DNA of 64,000 nucleotides from Margaritispora aquatica (lineage: Eukaryota; Ascomycota; Leotiomycetes; Helotiales; Discinellaceae), in the NCBI GenBank assembly GCA_007644065.1, contig VJWN01000007.1, positions 2,262,167 to 2,326,166 on the forward strand, in the 5' to 3' direction. The position numbers and the translations under genes were made by a program. Positions 10,695 to 21,844 of this stretch are shown here, piece by piece. The stretch's first letter is position 1. Each line of letters begins with the position of its first letter. Below the pieces are notes generated by a model, which was not told where the DNA came from, ran no database searches, and saw only the letters and a program-made list of their open reading frames with translations.

Positions 10695-13533
10695 ATGTTG
10701 TTTTCGAAAGCTCTGCCATTCATTGTGCTTTTGCACGGAGGTCTAGCAGTCCAACTTGCCGACCTGCCTTTGGATGAAATTGAAGTGCCAGACGAAAATG
10801 CAAGTATAAATGTTTTCCACTTTTAAACCTCAACAACTGACTTTAGCAGACCATGACAAATGGTGATCAAGTTTATAAGTCTGTTGTTGTCGACATACCG
10901 GATTATTGCGAGGATCCAGACAGTCTAAACTGCACATATCTGCTACTTGGGCCTGGGTTGCAGGAGGTATCATACGTTGAATCCGGAGGGGATGCTGTGG
11001 TCTTTGGAGATATTGGCATTGGCTCTGTTGAGAACTTGCTTTCATTCAGGTCTAATGATTCAGCACCGCAATCTAACGTTACTCGACGAAATAACTTCCA
11101 TACGAAGCGTGCCTTGACGACATCAAGTATCTGGCCAGGCGCAGTAAGTGGTTCAACATACCTCCAAGACTTTACGAGATTCTGATAGTATACTAGATTG
11201 TTCGTTACCGCTACCAAGATGTTGGCACCAGGATCCAAATGAAGGAACTGATGGATGTTGCGTTCTCGCGGTGGAGGCGGATGGTGCCTTTCTTACAATT
11301 CATCGAAGATATTGATCCAAAAGACGTCCTCAAAGGTCCGGCCTTTGGTGCTGTGGCTGGCCGCTTGACCCTACGCATCAATGTCGAAGGTCTTTGTCGC
11401 ACGGATCTTGGATACTCTGCATCCAGTCCGATGATTTTAACCCTAAATATAGCTAAAAACATCCCGGGCAAAGGTTGGTGCGGTATCCCGCAAGCCGTTC
11501 ACGAAATTGGGCACACGCTTAGTTTTCATCACGAGCATCAACGATCGGATCGAAAGACAAGCGGTGGGATCACTTACAACTGCGAAAATGTTAAAGGAAC
11601 TGTACGTAATGTCTCTTTCTTCGTTGGAAGAAACTATTGAGTGTCAAGTCTAATACAAAGAACACAGACTCAAGTGAAGGGAGTGTGTACCAAGGCAGCT
11701 GTTGACGACAAAACCCATAACTTCGTCTTCGCAAGCGGTCTCATGAACACCCCTTACGATGCACTCAGTATCATGCAGTACGAGTCTACAGCTTTCGGGA
11801 AAGAAGACCCAAAGACGAAGGCAAAAGCCATTACTCTTGCCGGAGCACCAGTCACAACTGAAGTCAAGAGCCGCCAATTTCCCAGTGCCCTTGACGCTCA
11901 AAGACTATGCAACAATTACCCTAAGGAATGCGCAAAGACAGGATATTGTGGGGACGGTAAAGTGCAAGGTAGCGAGCAATGCGACACTGGTGTCTTCAAC
12001 GCAAACTGTGTTCGAGGCTGCTGGCGCTCATTCTGTGGAGATGGGATTGTGGAATCGGATCGTGGCGAGGAGTGCGAGCCTGGTGTCGGTGTCACCGGAT
12101 CCAAGTGCACGAAGACATGTAAGTTGCTGCGTTGTGGTGATGGAATTATTTCTCCTGAGATTGGCGAGCAATGCGATGATGGCAACAAGAAGAACGGCGA
12201 CGGTTGTTCCTCAACTTGTAAGCTGGAGCCAAGATGCGGTGACGGGATACGACAAACGGGAGAGGAATGTGACGATGGCAACACTCTCAACAACGATGGC
12301 TGCTCCTCAACATGCAAGATAGAGAGGTGTGGAGATGGAATCATCCAGAAGTCGGAAGAATGCGATGACAAGAACAACATCGACGGTGATGGCTGCTCAG
12401 CATCGTGTAAGATAGAAAAGTGCGGGGATGGAAAAATCCAAGGAAGCGAACAATGCGATGACGGAAATCTTATCGATGGAGATGGCTGTTCTTCAACCTG
12501 CAAACTCGAGAAATGCGGCGATGGCAAGCTACAAATTGCTCTCGGCGAAGAGTGCGATGATGGAAACTTAGTCGACGGCGATGGCTGTACTTCAATGTGT
12601 AAAATTGAAAAGTGCGGCGACGGTATTGTTCAGAAGGGCGAAGAGTGTGATGATGGAAACCTGGTGAATGGTGATGGGTGTTCTTCCACCTGCAAGCTTG
12701 AAAAAGCTTTACCACCAAAAGGGAAATGTGGGGATGGTATAATCCAACCTGGTTCGGGAGAAGAGTGTGATGACGGAAATTTGATCAATGGTGATGGCTG
12801 TTCATCAACTTGCAAGCTTGAACCAGGAACGAAGTGTCCTGTCCCCAAGATGTGTGGAGATGGCATCGTCCAACCTGAACTGGGTGAACAGTGCGATGAT
12901 GGCAACACAATGCCGGGTGATGGATGTTCGTCAACTTGCCAGCTAGAAACACCAAGGAACTGCACGACTTGCGAGCTTCCCAAACCAGCTCGATGTGGGG
13001 ATGGCATAGTTCAGCTCGACGAAGAATGCGATGATGGCAACCAAGTGAATGGCGATGGCTGCTCCTCAACCTGCAAGTTGGAGAGAAGCCCGGTTTGCCT
13101 GACTTGCGTCCCTTCAGGAAGAGGGGCATGTGGTAATGGCGTACTAGAGGCTGATGAGGAGTGTGATGACGGCAATCTAATCAGTGGCGATGGATGCTCC
13201 TCGACATGCAAGGTTGAAGCGAGAAGTCCAGTATGTAGCACTTGCACAGGCTCAACTGGATATTGCGGCGACAAAATTATCCAGTCTGGCGAGGAGTGTG
13301 ACGACGGTAATCTAGTCAATGGCGATGGCTGCTCTTCAACTTGCAAGCTCGAAAAGCCAGGCACAGGAACACCTGGAACACAGAAACCCTCGAATTCGAG
13401 CACCACGATATCCGTGTTGTCCACCCCCACGGCAATTATTCAGGTCGTTCAGGGATCTGGATTCGCTGTGGTGCCAGAACTTATGTATTGTGTGTTTTCT
13501 GGGGGTCTGTTGTCCTTGTTTTTGATGTTGTAG
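10695..13533 (+). CDS. Secreted astacin-like metalloprotease with Cys-rich (DUF4215/myxo-type) repeats
   Basis: Four exons: 10695..10799, 10850..11143, 11197..11601, 11668..13533, about 889 aa. The first intron has a GC-AG donor (GCAAGT); the acceptor could be 3 nt earlier. Exon 1 encodes a signal peptide (MLFSKALPFIVLLHGGLAVQ). The zinc site HEIGHTLSFHHEHQR fits the astacin (M12A) signature HExxHxxxFxHExxR, and SIMQY supplies the Met-turn Tyr. After about residue 365 come 13 tandem Cys-rich modules. Two are divergent, then eleven carry CGDG..EECDDGN..GDGCSSTCKLE, the pattern of the repeat called DUF4215 or myxo_disulf_rpt. The tail is Ser/Thr-rich and ends in a hydrophobic segment (VFSGGLLSLFLML), suggesting a GPI or membrane anchor. 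Likely cell-surface or secreted proteolysis. The architecture is commoner in bacteria, so past transfer is possible. Confidence 0.9.
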
Positions 13534-14443
13534 TATGGATGTAATACTAGATTTCATTGCGCATCGCTTCTCCGCGATTTTCACCCCGTAATTTAGATAA
13601 GTCGTCAATATCGCTTCAGAATTAGGATAAAAATGGTAGATACTTAATAAAATCCATACCTCCAATTTGCTGGATTAACATTCAAACGTGAAACGCATGT
13701 ATTCGAGCTATCCATTGACCCAGATTAAAATGAATTGGGTTTCGGGCTGAAATCATGCGAAATTTCAACCAGACACTTCACGTATTCCGGACTTTTGCTT
13801 CATCTGAGTACCAAGGCAGCGACGCGAGGTATAGGGACGACCAGGCATTATGATGCACGATGTCTTGGAGGCACAAATCTATTATCTCCGTCAAGGACAA
13901 CCTCTTGTAATGAACCCTAAATGCCCCACTACCATGCAATTCTAGCAAAAACCTTTCCCGGTCCACCCTTTTCTCAATGTATGAGTCAAGTCATACATTG
14001 ATAGATATTACGCCTGCTGAGGTGCACGGCTGTTTTATGCCGTTATGGGGTGCATTTAAATCGTAGATTGAGAATAAACAGGCAAGGAAAAGGTTTATAG
14101 GAATCATGCAATCGACTTTGCCTTGTGCGAACTTCCGCAACAACCATGTATAGATAGAAGAGGAGTAGTAAAAGTATGACTTTAGAGGCAGGGTGCAACT
14201 AATGAAGTACATCTTGAAAATAGAAGATGCTTTCAAACTGTAATATTCTCGTATATGCAAGGCATACAAAGCATTTAGACAGGTCTGATTCAAAGAGAAT
14301 CAGTAGTCCATTGCCTAGACCTGTTTCTCTTTAATAAGCTCACTAACTCCTCCAGACCTGATACAAGTCTAACCATGCAGTTCTTGCTGTAACGCCAGTC
14401 GCCATCCTTGCTATACCCTAGTCGACAATCCATATCCATATAC
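13534..14443. other. Intergenic between convergent genes
   Basis: Shared 3' flank of the protease and verprolin genes. No coding region or RNA gene recognised. Confidence 0.5.
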
Positions 14444-15970
14444 TTACTGGAGAGAGCTAAGGTCTAGAGGAACGCTGCTTCCTCTACCCGCTCGGTATTT
14501 CTTCGGCCCTCCAATAAACTCTCTTGGTTTGGGTAACTGGCTTTCGTCCTGAAATTTCCATCTCGAATCATTAATGATTGGCCTGCTCGAAGATGCTGAG
14601 CCTCTGTTTGGGCTTGAGCCTTTTGACGAAGGTCCATTCGATGATAATGTGTACGCACTCGGATCCAGCATTGCTCGTTGCGGCGCCTGGGAGGGAGGTC
14701 TGGAGGTAGGGGCAGGTGGCGCGGCTGATGGAGGGGCGAACGAGGGTGGAGATGGTGCGCGGTAAGAGTCTCTGTGAGGCGGAGCACCAGGGGGTGGTGG
14801 AGGAGGCGCTGCAGCTGGAGATGCTTGTGCTGCGGCACGTATAGCTGCTTGCATCGCAAGACTTTGTCCACCACCATTCAGGGAGGGAGGTGATGTAGGA
14901 GGGGGTGGAGGTGGCGGAGGTGGCTGAGATCGGGAAGGGGGTCCAATAGGCGGTCGAGGAGCTGCGGAGGGTGGAGGTGGAGGTGGAGCAGGAGGTGGAG
15001 GCGCTGAAGATGATGGCGGAGGCGGGGGAGGAGGAGCGGGAGCTTGAGGTTGAGATTGTGCAAAAAGCATCGAAGGCTTCCTCGAACCAGGTGGAGCGGG
15101 TGGTTTCTTTCCAATTGGTGGTGGAGGCCCTCTTAGCGAGGCAGAGGATGCTGGTCTTTGAGCAGTATTTCCCGGTTTTCGTAGATTGGCTATTGACGGC
15201 ACAAAATTAGGCGCAGTAGATCCGTTTTGTGCTCCAGGTCGAGGGGGAGTAGACGTTGGTGGTCTTGGAGCCATTGAAGAAGGAGGTTTGGGTGCAGAAC
15301 TTCTAGACGATTCAGGATCTGATGTATAAGACCCTTCGTTGCTTGCTAGAAATCATCAGCCACCTGTCACTCGGAGTCCTTCTCATGGCCAACATACCTC
15401 CAGTATCGACACCTCCTCCACGCTTCTTCAATTTTGGCATTCCTCCTGCAAATATGCCTGCCAACTGAGGTGGTTGCTCCATGCCCGTTGCACCACTAAC
15501 TTCCCTGCCACTTTGATCACTATTGCTTCGCGCTCTGTTTCCTCCATTGGGCACTGGCGGTGCAAGGCCGCCTGGTGGTCTTGACATTCCTGGTACTGGA
15601 GGCGCACCTCCTAAAGGTGATGGTCGAGAGGCTCCTGAAGTTCCTGCTACAATAGGTGCTGACCGATCATTCGTGACTGCTTTCTTGAGAGCCTTCCCTT
15701 TATGAATATCTGACAGTAGTGCGCCCTATCTATTGATCAGCATGATGAATTGACTTGCGTAAGCCCAGTGAAGTTCTTGGGCATAGCTACGACTGGAGGT
15801 GCCTTCACCCTGTTACCATTCCCAGCCGGTCTGGATGGCATATTTCCTGGCGGAGGGGGCGGAGGCGGAGGAGGTCCACCCATCATTGCTGTACACTGTT
15901 AGAAGTTGTCCAAATTCCTGGGAGACTTCAACGTACGGGGAGGAGGTGGAGGGGGTGGTGGGGGAGGCAT
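14444..15970 (-). CDS. VRP1: Verprolin/WIP-like actin regulator
   Basis: Proline-rich WH2 protein of about 453 aa that binds actin and WASP/Las17 and promotes Arp2/3 actin assembly at endocytic patches. Exons in transcript order: 15970..15937, 15888..15791, 15725..15398, 15345..14444. The start reads M followed by a run of prolines. Exon 3 opens with the WH2 motif GALLSDIHKGKALKKAVTND (verprolin motif ALLxDIxKG..LKK). The long middle has many PPPPPP blocks and S/P motifs. The C-terminus has WKFQDESQLPKPREFIGGPKK, the WASP-binding region of WIP/verprolin, and ends PLDLSSLQ. The exon 2 donor is uncertain: GTAGCT at 15790 gives a normal-length intron, while a GTCAAT site slightly downstream would leave an implausible 29-nt intron. 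Confidence 0.88.
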
Positions 15971-16333
15971 CTTGATGATTTGTATGAGGACAGGGCTGCT
16001 GTGTAGCAATGGCGTCGTGCAGTAGGTGTACCCAGACGTTGTATCGCGGATGACAGACTTGCTATTCTCTGTTTGAATTGTAGGCTTGAGAAGTGGTTGA
16101 ACAGAGTGAATTGTCTGTTAGTTTTGTACAATTGAGCTGCCTGAATGTGTCAATGAACGCGCGAACTTCTGGAACAGTCGTCACAGCGGAACTGAATCGT
16201 GGCGCAGCTCAGCCACAGCTCCAAGGATTAAGTGCTAGGTACCTTGAGTTGGTACTCTGCAACCTCATGGGCTAACCTCACCACGAAATCGCAATTCGTC
16301 GTGTACCATTGATCAACCACCTGCATTCCCACG
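15971..16333. promoter_or_regulatory. Divergent promoter, verprolin / mitochondrial protein
   Basis: The 363 bp between two divergent start codons must hold both promoters and 5' UTRs. No specific site is recognised. Confidence 0.4.
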
Positions 16334-17599
16334 ATGTCGAGACGGCTCCTGCGCCCTCGTAACGATGTCTGTCAGCTTTGCGACTTTATGCTGGCGAAGC
16401 AATCGACCGGAAATAGGACAGTTCGAGCTCAAAGATTCTCAACACCAACGCGAGTATTTTCCACTGGAAGACGACTTCACAACACAATTTCACAAGATTT
16501 AAATGCCGGCAAATTATCTAGGAAAACTAGGGTAGAGCCTGCTAGCTCTGGAGAACAGGATAAGGTCGTGGCTCGACATGCGACGGAGGCTGAGATGCAG
16601 AAAGCATTGCAGCAAGTTAGAGCTACATGCGCAAAGCTTCTTTCCTTGAGCAGGGTGCCGACAGAAGAAGAGACGTCTAACGCTCTATCACAATGTGAAG
16701 CTGTGGCAAGACTACTGGTTTTGGATCCTCCGATTCCATCTGAGGATAAGAAGAACGGAGCAACATCAGCATTACTGTCCCTGGGCGAATCTGGATCCAA
16801 GAAAACTTTACCTCCAAAGATTACCCCCAATATCCAAAACATGATCTACGAGTTGACCGAGATTTCATACTCTGTGATTAAGTTTCCCCCGGTCTTCATC
16901 ACACCGGGAATCCTGGATATATATGTCACAATACAAGCAATACTTGGAGCTCCAGAAACTCTTCCCGATGCAATGTATCTATATGCAAATAAGCCCGTAG
17001 CTGTGGAAGGCTCTTCTCCAATACGTTATTCAAAACCGACTCCTAATAAAGTAGCCAATGCGATTCCCAAGGCGGTGGCTGATCGAGCTCTACAAACAGC
17101 AATCAACGCAAAGCGATTGGTTCCTGCTATGGATATCATTCAGGCTGCATTCACTACACCTGCATTTCGGCGAGATAAACTTGTACGAAAAGCTCTCCTG
17201 CCAGCAACAGCTTTGACGGCTGCTCCAGTAGCAATATACGCTGCCGCATCCCAGTTGGCGGAGTTCCAAACGTCTATGGATAGTGCTGCATTCACTAAGG
17301 TTGCGTTTGTTGGAGGAATGGCGTATCTTGTCTTCACAACAACTGTCGGCGTCATAGCTGTTTCCACTGCTAATGATCAAATGGTTCGGGTCACATGGGC
17401 ACCTGGAGTTCCGCTCAGATCGAGGTGGATGCGGGAAGAGGAACGAGCCGCAATGGACAAGGTGGCAGTTGCATGGGGCTTCCGAGAAGTCTGGAGACGT
17501 GGTGAGGAAGAGGGCGAGGATTGGGATCTATTACGACAGTGGATAGGTGGAAAGGCCATGATGCTCGATCGTGTAGACTTGATGGAGGGTATGGAGTAA
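16334..17599 (+). CDS. Conserved mitochondrial membrane protein, unknown function
   Basis: Single exon, 421 aa. The N-terminus is basic, lacks acidic residues early (MSRRLLRPRN...) and is Arg/Ser-rich to about residue 50, as expected for a mitochondrial presequence. Two hydrophobic stretches near residues 290-310 (LTAAPVAIYAAASQLA) and 325-345 (FVGGMAYLVFTTTVGVIAVS) look like inner-membrane helices. They are followed by a conserved-looking tail with VTWAPGVPLRSRWMREEERAA and WGF. I have seen this type of fungal protein annotated only as hypothetical. It is divergent from verprolin with 363 bp between starts. Confidence 0.75.
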   Translation: MSRRLLRPRNDVCQLCDFMLAKQSTGNRTVRAQRFSTPTRVFSTGRRLHNTISQDLNAGKLSRKTRVEPASSGEQDKVVARHATEAEMQKALQQVRATCAKLLSLSRVPTEEETSNALSQCEAVARLLVLDPPIPSEDKKNGATSALLSLGESGSKKTLPPKITPNIQNMIYELTEISYSVIKFPPVFITPGILDIYVTIQAILGAPETLPDAMYLYANKPVAVEGSSPIRYSKPTPNKVANAIPKAVADRALQTAINAKRLVPAMDIIQAAFTTPAFRRDKLVRKALLPATALTAAPVAIYAAASQLAEFQTSMDSAAFTKVAFVGGMAYLVFTTTVGVIAVSTANDQMVRVTWAPGVPLRSRWMREEERAAMDKVAVAWGFREVWRRGEEEGEDWDLLRQWIGGKAMMLDRVDLMEGME

Positions 17600-18117
17600 T
17601 GGAACCAACACTTTCCAAGATGTAAATCAGATACCCTTCTTTATTGTACTATACCTGCAACATAACCGGACAGGAAAATCGGACAAGTTAACTCTTCACT
17701 ATTTCATATACCATTGTGCATCATAGTGTTACACCACACTCACAATCAGAAGAACTCTGAGAAAGTACTTGATTTTCCTTAAGGAGAGAAGAGCTTATCC
17801 TAGAGGAGAAGCTCTTCTCTAATATATCTAGAGCTACATAAAGATCTACTGATCCTACAAAGATTATGTAACCTGTAAACCTACAGGTCTACATACAAAG
17901 ACAGTAGAAGAAGAGAAGCTTCTAGAGATTCTAGAGTCTCTGAGAACAACACAATCCCAAGTCGTTTTACATTTGATTCCCATCTGTCAGTTCCCGCAAC
18001 ACTATCTCTTCAATTTGTGTTCCACACAAAGATTCAATTTTTTTCTTCTTCACAAACTTCCAGTACAGCAATTCCTGTCTATACTATATCGTTCACCAAT
18101 ATCAAAACACACTCACC
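17600..18117. other. Intergenic, rich in inverted repeats
   Basis: No gene. The centre (17780-17950) is packed with short inverted repeats, listed separately for the strongest one. The right end is a pyrimidine-rich 5' flank of the next locus. Confidence 0.5.
17785..17820. repeat. Perfect 12-bp inverted repeat
   Basis: AGAGAAGAGCTT (17785-17796) and AAGCTCTTCTCT (17809-17820) are exact reverse complements separated by 12 nt. Further small palindromes follow, such as ACCTGTA/TACAGGT near 17875-17892 and AGAAGCTTCT near 17915. Could be a small MITE-like relic or a structured 3' region. Confidence 0.7.
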
Positions 18118-19087
18118 ATGGATGCCGGACTAAAAGCAGATTTAAGGGCTGATATCACAGCTCGAGTTTTTCAAGTAGTATCGGAAAATGTTAGAGCCAA
18201 CACTTTATACGAATGCCACAAGTACGCTCGCTTTTTCGAGAATACCTCTGCTAGCCATGCGAATGCAATCTTCTGGTGTCTCTTCCTTTTCAACATCATG
18301 TTGCTCGCTGTCTTATCATTACTCTAGGCAAGCCAGGGCAAGCACTCGAAGTACGTCTGTCACTTCTTGTGTTACCATTCGTACCCTTTCAATTTCAATC
18401 TACTCGATATTAACACAACCCAGTAATTTCCACCAAGCTACCCTCGCCCCTCTTCCCCGCAACCTAACCTTCCTCGCCAGTAAGAAGAACACCGCCCATG
18501 ATCGCGTCGTTCTCTTCTCAATCCTGTGCTTCTTGATCGCCATCCCCGCCGTCGTCGTCGAGGCTTTCGCCGGCATGGCCATCGCCTTCTGTCACGCTGA
18601 AGATGTGCCTTTCCTGTACTAGGGCGTCTTCTTCCTCATGAGCGTTGGAGGTTTAGTGGCGATCATTGGGCTCAGCTTGGGCATCGTGTTCAGCAATCGC
18701 AGACCACTGTGGAATTTGAACTTAAGGACCCCCGTGCTGGTTATTGCTCGACTGGTCCATTTGGTGTGGGATGTTGCTAGGGAGGGGATTGGGAAGAGAA
18801 GAAAGAGAAAACAAAGGGGGGTCGTGGAGGTTGTGAGGTTTGTTGTTTGCGGGCTCAAGTCTGGCCTTGTGCTGTCGATGTCTTTAGCGAGGAAGCTATA
18901 CTCATCTACCGTTCGTCCGTCGATACATGTCATCGCTCCCCCGCAACCTCCACCTACCAAATCGGCACCGGCGCCTATATTCCAGACTATTCCAGACGTT
19001 TCCAGCAGCTGCGGCATTGGCAGAGAAAGCGATACTCATATGTACGTTTCCGGAAACAGGTATTATGCTCGTTGCTCTCAGTCCTGA
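18118..19087 (+). pseudogene. Putative broken multi-TM protein gene
   Basis: Two coding-like blocks lie in different frames. The first (18118-18327) encodes MDAGLKADLRADITARVF and onward, ending in a membrane helix FWCLFLFNIMLLAVLSLL then a stop. The second (about 18482-19087) encodes KKNTAHDRVVLFSILCFLIAIPAVVV and continues in the same frame through a TAG at 18620-18622 into GVFFLMSVGGLVAIIGLSLG and a basic tail. An intron could join the first block to the second, but no good donor precedes the first stop. No plausible intron removes the TAG. The simplest reading is a decaying four-TM protein gene. Recoding or a mis-modelled splice form is possible. Confidence 0.4.
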
Positions 19088-19602
19088 CACTAAAAGTGCC
19101 CTTTTCTTCTCTCATGGGAAGTAGAAAGCAATTTTATATCCGAGATGAGATAGAGAAGGAGCTAACAAGATGATTGATCCCAAGCACTTCAATACAACAG
19201 AAAATAGAGGTTGCGTGGAAAAGGCGATCTTACTGATTTAGTGTGTGTTCTGGGAATAATTTTGGGTTATAGAAGTAAGCGACACGAAATTTGTATACCA
19301 GCGCCTATACAAGAAACCGCGAGCTCCGGGACTGTTATAAGGTCGGCGGTCATTGGCTAGATTGTTGAAGACAATCTTAGAACATAGGATCAAGAGGACC
19401 TAATTCAGATATACAATAAATTTTTGGGCACCTTGCCAAGCCCACCTCGCTTCTGTCATTTTGCACTTTATTCACTTCCTTCGCTAAACATGTGAAGTGA
19501 GAAACAAAATTGCGGACAAGCTTTAGCTTCAAAGCTTTTATTTCGTTATCATTGGTCTAGTTATCTATGATATGCAGAGTACTTGATACTCAACTTCATG
19601 TC
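19088..19602. other. Intergenic between the broken gene and the CHORD gene
   Basis: No gene recognised; 3' flank of the minus-strand CHORD gene. Confidence 0.45.
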
Positions 19603-20703
19603 TCAAACGACCCGGCCAGCCTTGCCAACTTGTATGATTTCTCCAGTCCTTTGCTCATCACTCCTCAGCACCGGCCACGAAGCACCATCTGCCTTTGCAA
19701 ACGTTACCTCAAGTTTTGTACCCATGATCTTAAAGGAAGAAGCCTTGGTGTCGATGAGACCAAAAAGTGGAATTGAGGTTTTGTATCGTTTAGGTGGCGT
19801 GTCTGTGGTAACGAGGTTCAGAGAGAGAGAATTCGAGTGAAATTCGACTACTGCGGTGTCTTTCTGGATCTTCTTGAGAAAGAACGAGGCGATTAATGTT
19901 GTTGGTGTTTGATAAAAATCGCGTCTGTTTGGATTTCCGTTAGTTCCGCTCTTTTGCCTTTGCGTGGGGACAGTCTTACCTGACAGTCTCCAAAACCTCC
20001 TCACCACCCTCACTCATACCCTTCTTCTTTCCACTCCCAATGAATAAATGCCGTTCCTTCGTCTGACATCCTTCAATCTTCATAAACTCGTCAAACTCTA
20101 ACACCCTCCGCTTGCAGCAGGTGTAACCCTTACTACCCTCGTGAAATAATGGCGCACCAGGATGATGTACACACTTCTCTCCTTCCCTATCACCTCCCTC
20201 ATAAGATTGACCACATGCCTTGCGTCTGCAGATCTTGCCCTTGGGGATCTCGAGGCTGGGTTCGTCGTTTTCGGATTCTGGTGGGGGTGGTGGAGGGGTA
20301 GCTGTCGATTGAGGCGCTGCAACAGGGGCGCGAGCTGGAGGTGATGGAGTAGGGGCAACGGACTTGAGAGAAGGCGCATCGGAGGCTGCTGTCTCTTTCT
20401 TTTCGATTGTTGGAGGAATGTCTGTAGTGCTATGTCGGCCCGTTGAACATGGTGGGATAGAGAGGAACTCGTCGAAGGTCAGGACGCGGGGTTTGCAGCA
20501 TTTCCAGCCTATTTTGCTAACTGTTAGCTTCTACTTGGCTCGGGGAGTCAGAGAGAGATTTGCAAGAGTAGCAAATGCACAGCTTATGAGAACTCACCTT
20601 TCTGTCCTTCATGGAAGATAGGTGGGCCAGGGTGAAAGAGGCACTCCTCTTCAGGATCCGTATACATCTTCCCGCAGGATTGGTGAACGCATTTTTGCGC
20701 CAT
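19603..20703 (-). CDS. CHORD-CS domain protein (Hsp90 cochaperone type)
   Basis: Three exons: 20703..20598, 20508..19980, 19924..19603; about 318 aa. It has two CHORD zinc modules. The first starts CVHQSCGKMYTDPEEECLFH and includes the split residues joining at GWKCCKPRVLTFDEF. The second has CRRKACGQSYEGGDREGEKC, HHPGAPLFHEGSKG, and YTCCKRRVLEFDEF. A proline-rich linker (about 80-125) separates them. The C-terminus (about 215-318) is a CS (p23-like) domain with the strands DTAVVEFHSNSLSLNL and LFGLIDTKASSFKIMGTKLEVTFAKA. The family (Rar1/CHORDC1/ChpA) binds Hsp90 and Sgt1. In fungi ChpA is linked to development. All splice sites are canonical and the frame is exact. Confidence 0.92.
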
Positions 20704-21064
20704 GGTGTGTTGAAGAAACCTTTGGAGAACGGAAAAGAACTAAAGTAAGAAGAATTTCAAAACTAAAGAATTATGCAGCGTGCTTTCTAAATTCAACTTT
20801 TGGAAACTGACAGAAAGCATAGCATAATTCTGCCGCATTACACCGTCCGTTTACCCAACCACGACAACCAGGGTGTGATTGACTGCTTCCGGGTTTTCCC
20901 AGACATAGCTCCAGCACCGAGCTGTCCTGCATTCGCCCCCGATGTCACAGCAGTAGGCCTGGATTTACAACTCTTCCATTGGCTGGGGAACACGACATAC
21001 TATCGCTGTTGAGGCTCTGCAGACACAAGCAATTTCAACATCCGAAGCCGATCCCGAACCCGAC
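20704..21064. promoter_or_regulatory. Divergent promoter, CHORD / glutaredoxin-like
   Basis: The 361 bp between two divergent start codons. No specific motif identified. Confidence 0.4.
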
Positions 21065-21438
21065 ATGTTTCCCTCAATCCGGCTACTTCAGCATGCCTGT
21101 CGGATAACGCTGTTTACTCGGGCGAATTGCCAGCTTTGTGTCAATGCAAAACAAACTTTATCAAACGTTTGGGATACAAGGCCGTTTGAATTCAAGGAAT
21201 ATGATGTTATGACGGACGAGGGCAAGAAATGGAGGGATCTGTATGAATTTGATACCCCAGTTGTAAGTGTTCGAAGTGAATATCTTGAATTTGAGTTAAC
21301 ATATTGTAGATTCATGTCAGTAAAGCAAAGGATGCCGAGGAGATTCCGGCTCTTTCTGCCCAGGCAAAGAAGCTCATGCATAGATTTACGGAGGATGAAG
21401 TCAAAGCAAAGATGGATGCCGCGGAGGCTGATGCATGA
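21065..21438 (+). CDS. Glutaredoxin-like protein (DUF836 type)
   Basis: Two exons, 21065..21262 and 21310..21438, joined by a 47-nt GT-AG intron; 108 aa. The N-terminal strand RITLFTRANCQLCVNAKQTL carries the thioredoxin-fold CxxC (CQLC), followed by FEFKEYDVMTDEGKKWRDLYEFDTPVIHV with the cis-Pro (TPV) loop. This matches the glutaredoxin-like YDR286C/C5orf63 family, probably mitochondrial or cytosolic. Substrates are not known. The C-terminal helix is charged. Confidence 0.88.
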
Positions 21439-21844
21439 ATTCAGATGTACAGTAGTGCTTCAACTGATCCATGGTCTCCTCAGCTTGTTTCAGTCCTTTT
21501 TTGTACTGTCTTCATTTGTCAGTTGCCTATTTATATTTATTCGGGTTGTCGAGCTGTTTAGGTTTGCAATCGAGTCTGAAAGCCCATGACTTCTAAGTTG
21601 AACGTTTCAGGTCAGCTTGCCAAGAATAGCACTCGATCTTCCTCAATATAATTATATATGATTATGCCCGCTTTAATAGATGTAAATGCGATTCAATGGG
21701 ATTGCTTAATCTCTGTGCCAAAAAGCACATTCAAACGGTATCCCAGATGCCAGAAGAGGGTCGCTTAAGCTCAGGGCTCCTTTTTTCTCTTTCCCACATG
21801 CATCTATTCAATATCTCTTGAGAGCAATATCCAAACGAGAATCG
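21439..21844. other. Intergenic upstream of tRNA-Ser
   Basis: 3' flank of the glutaredoxin-like gene and 5' flank of the tRNA. Nothing else recognised. Confidence 0.45.

Noticed and set aside
11916..13430. Several long minus-strand frames with repeated SSLQVEEQPSP
   Set aside because: Mirror of the Cys-rich repeats in the protease gene. The repetition comes from the coding strand.
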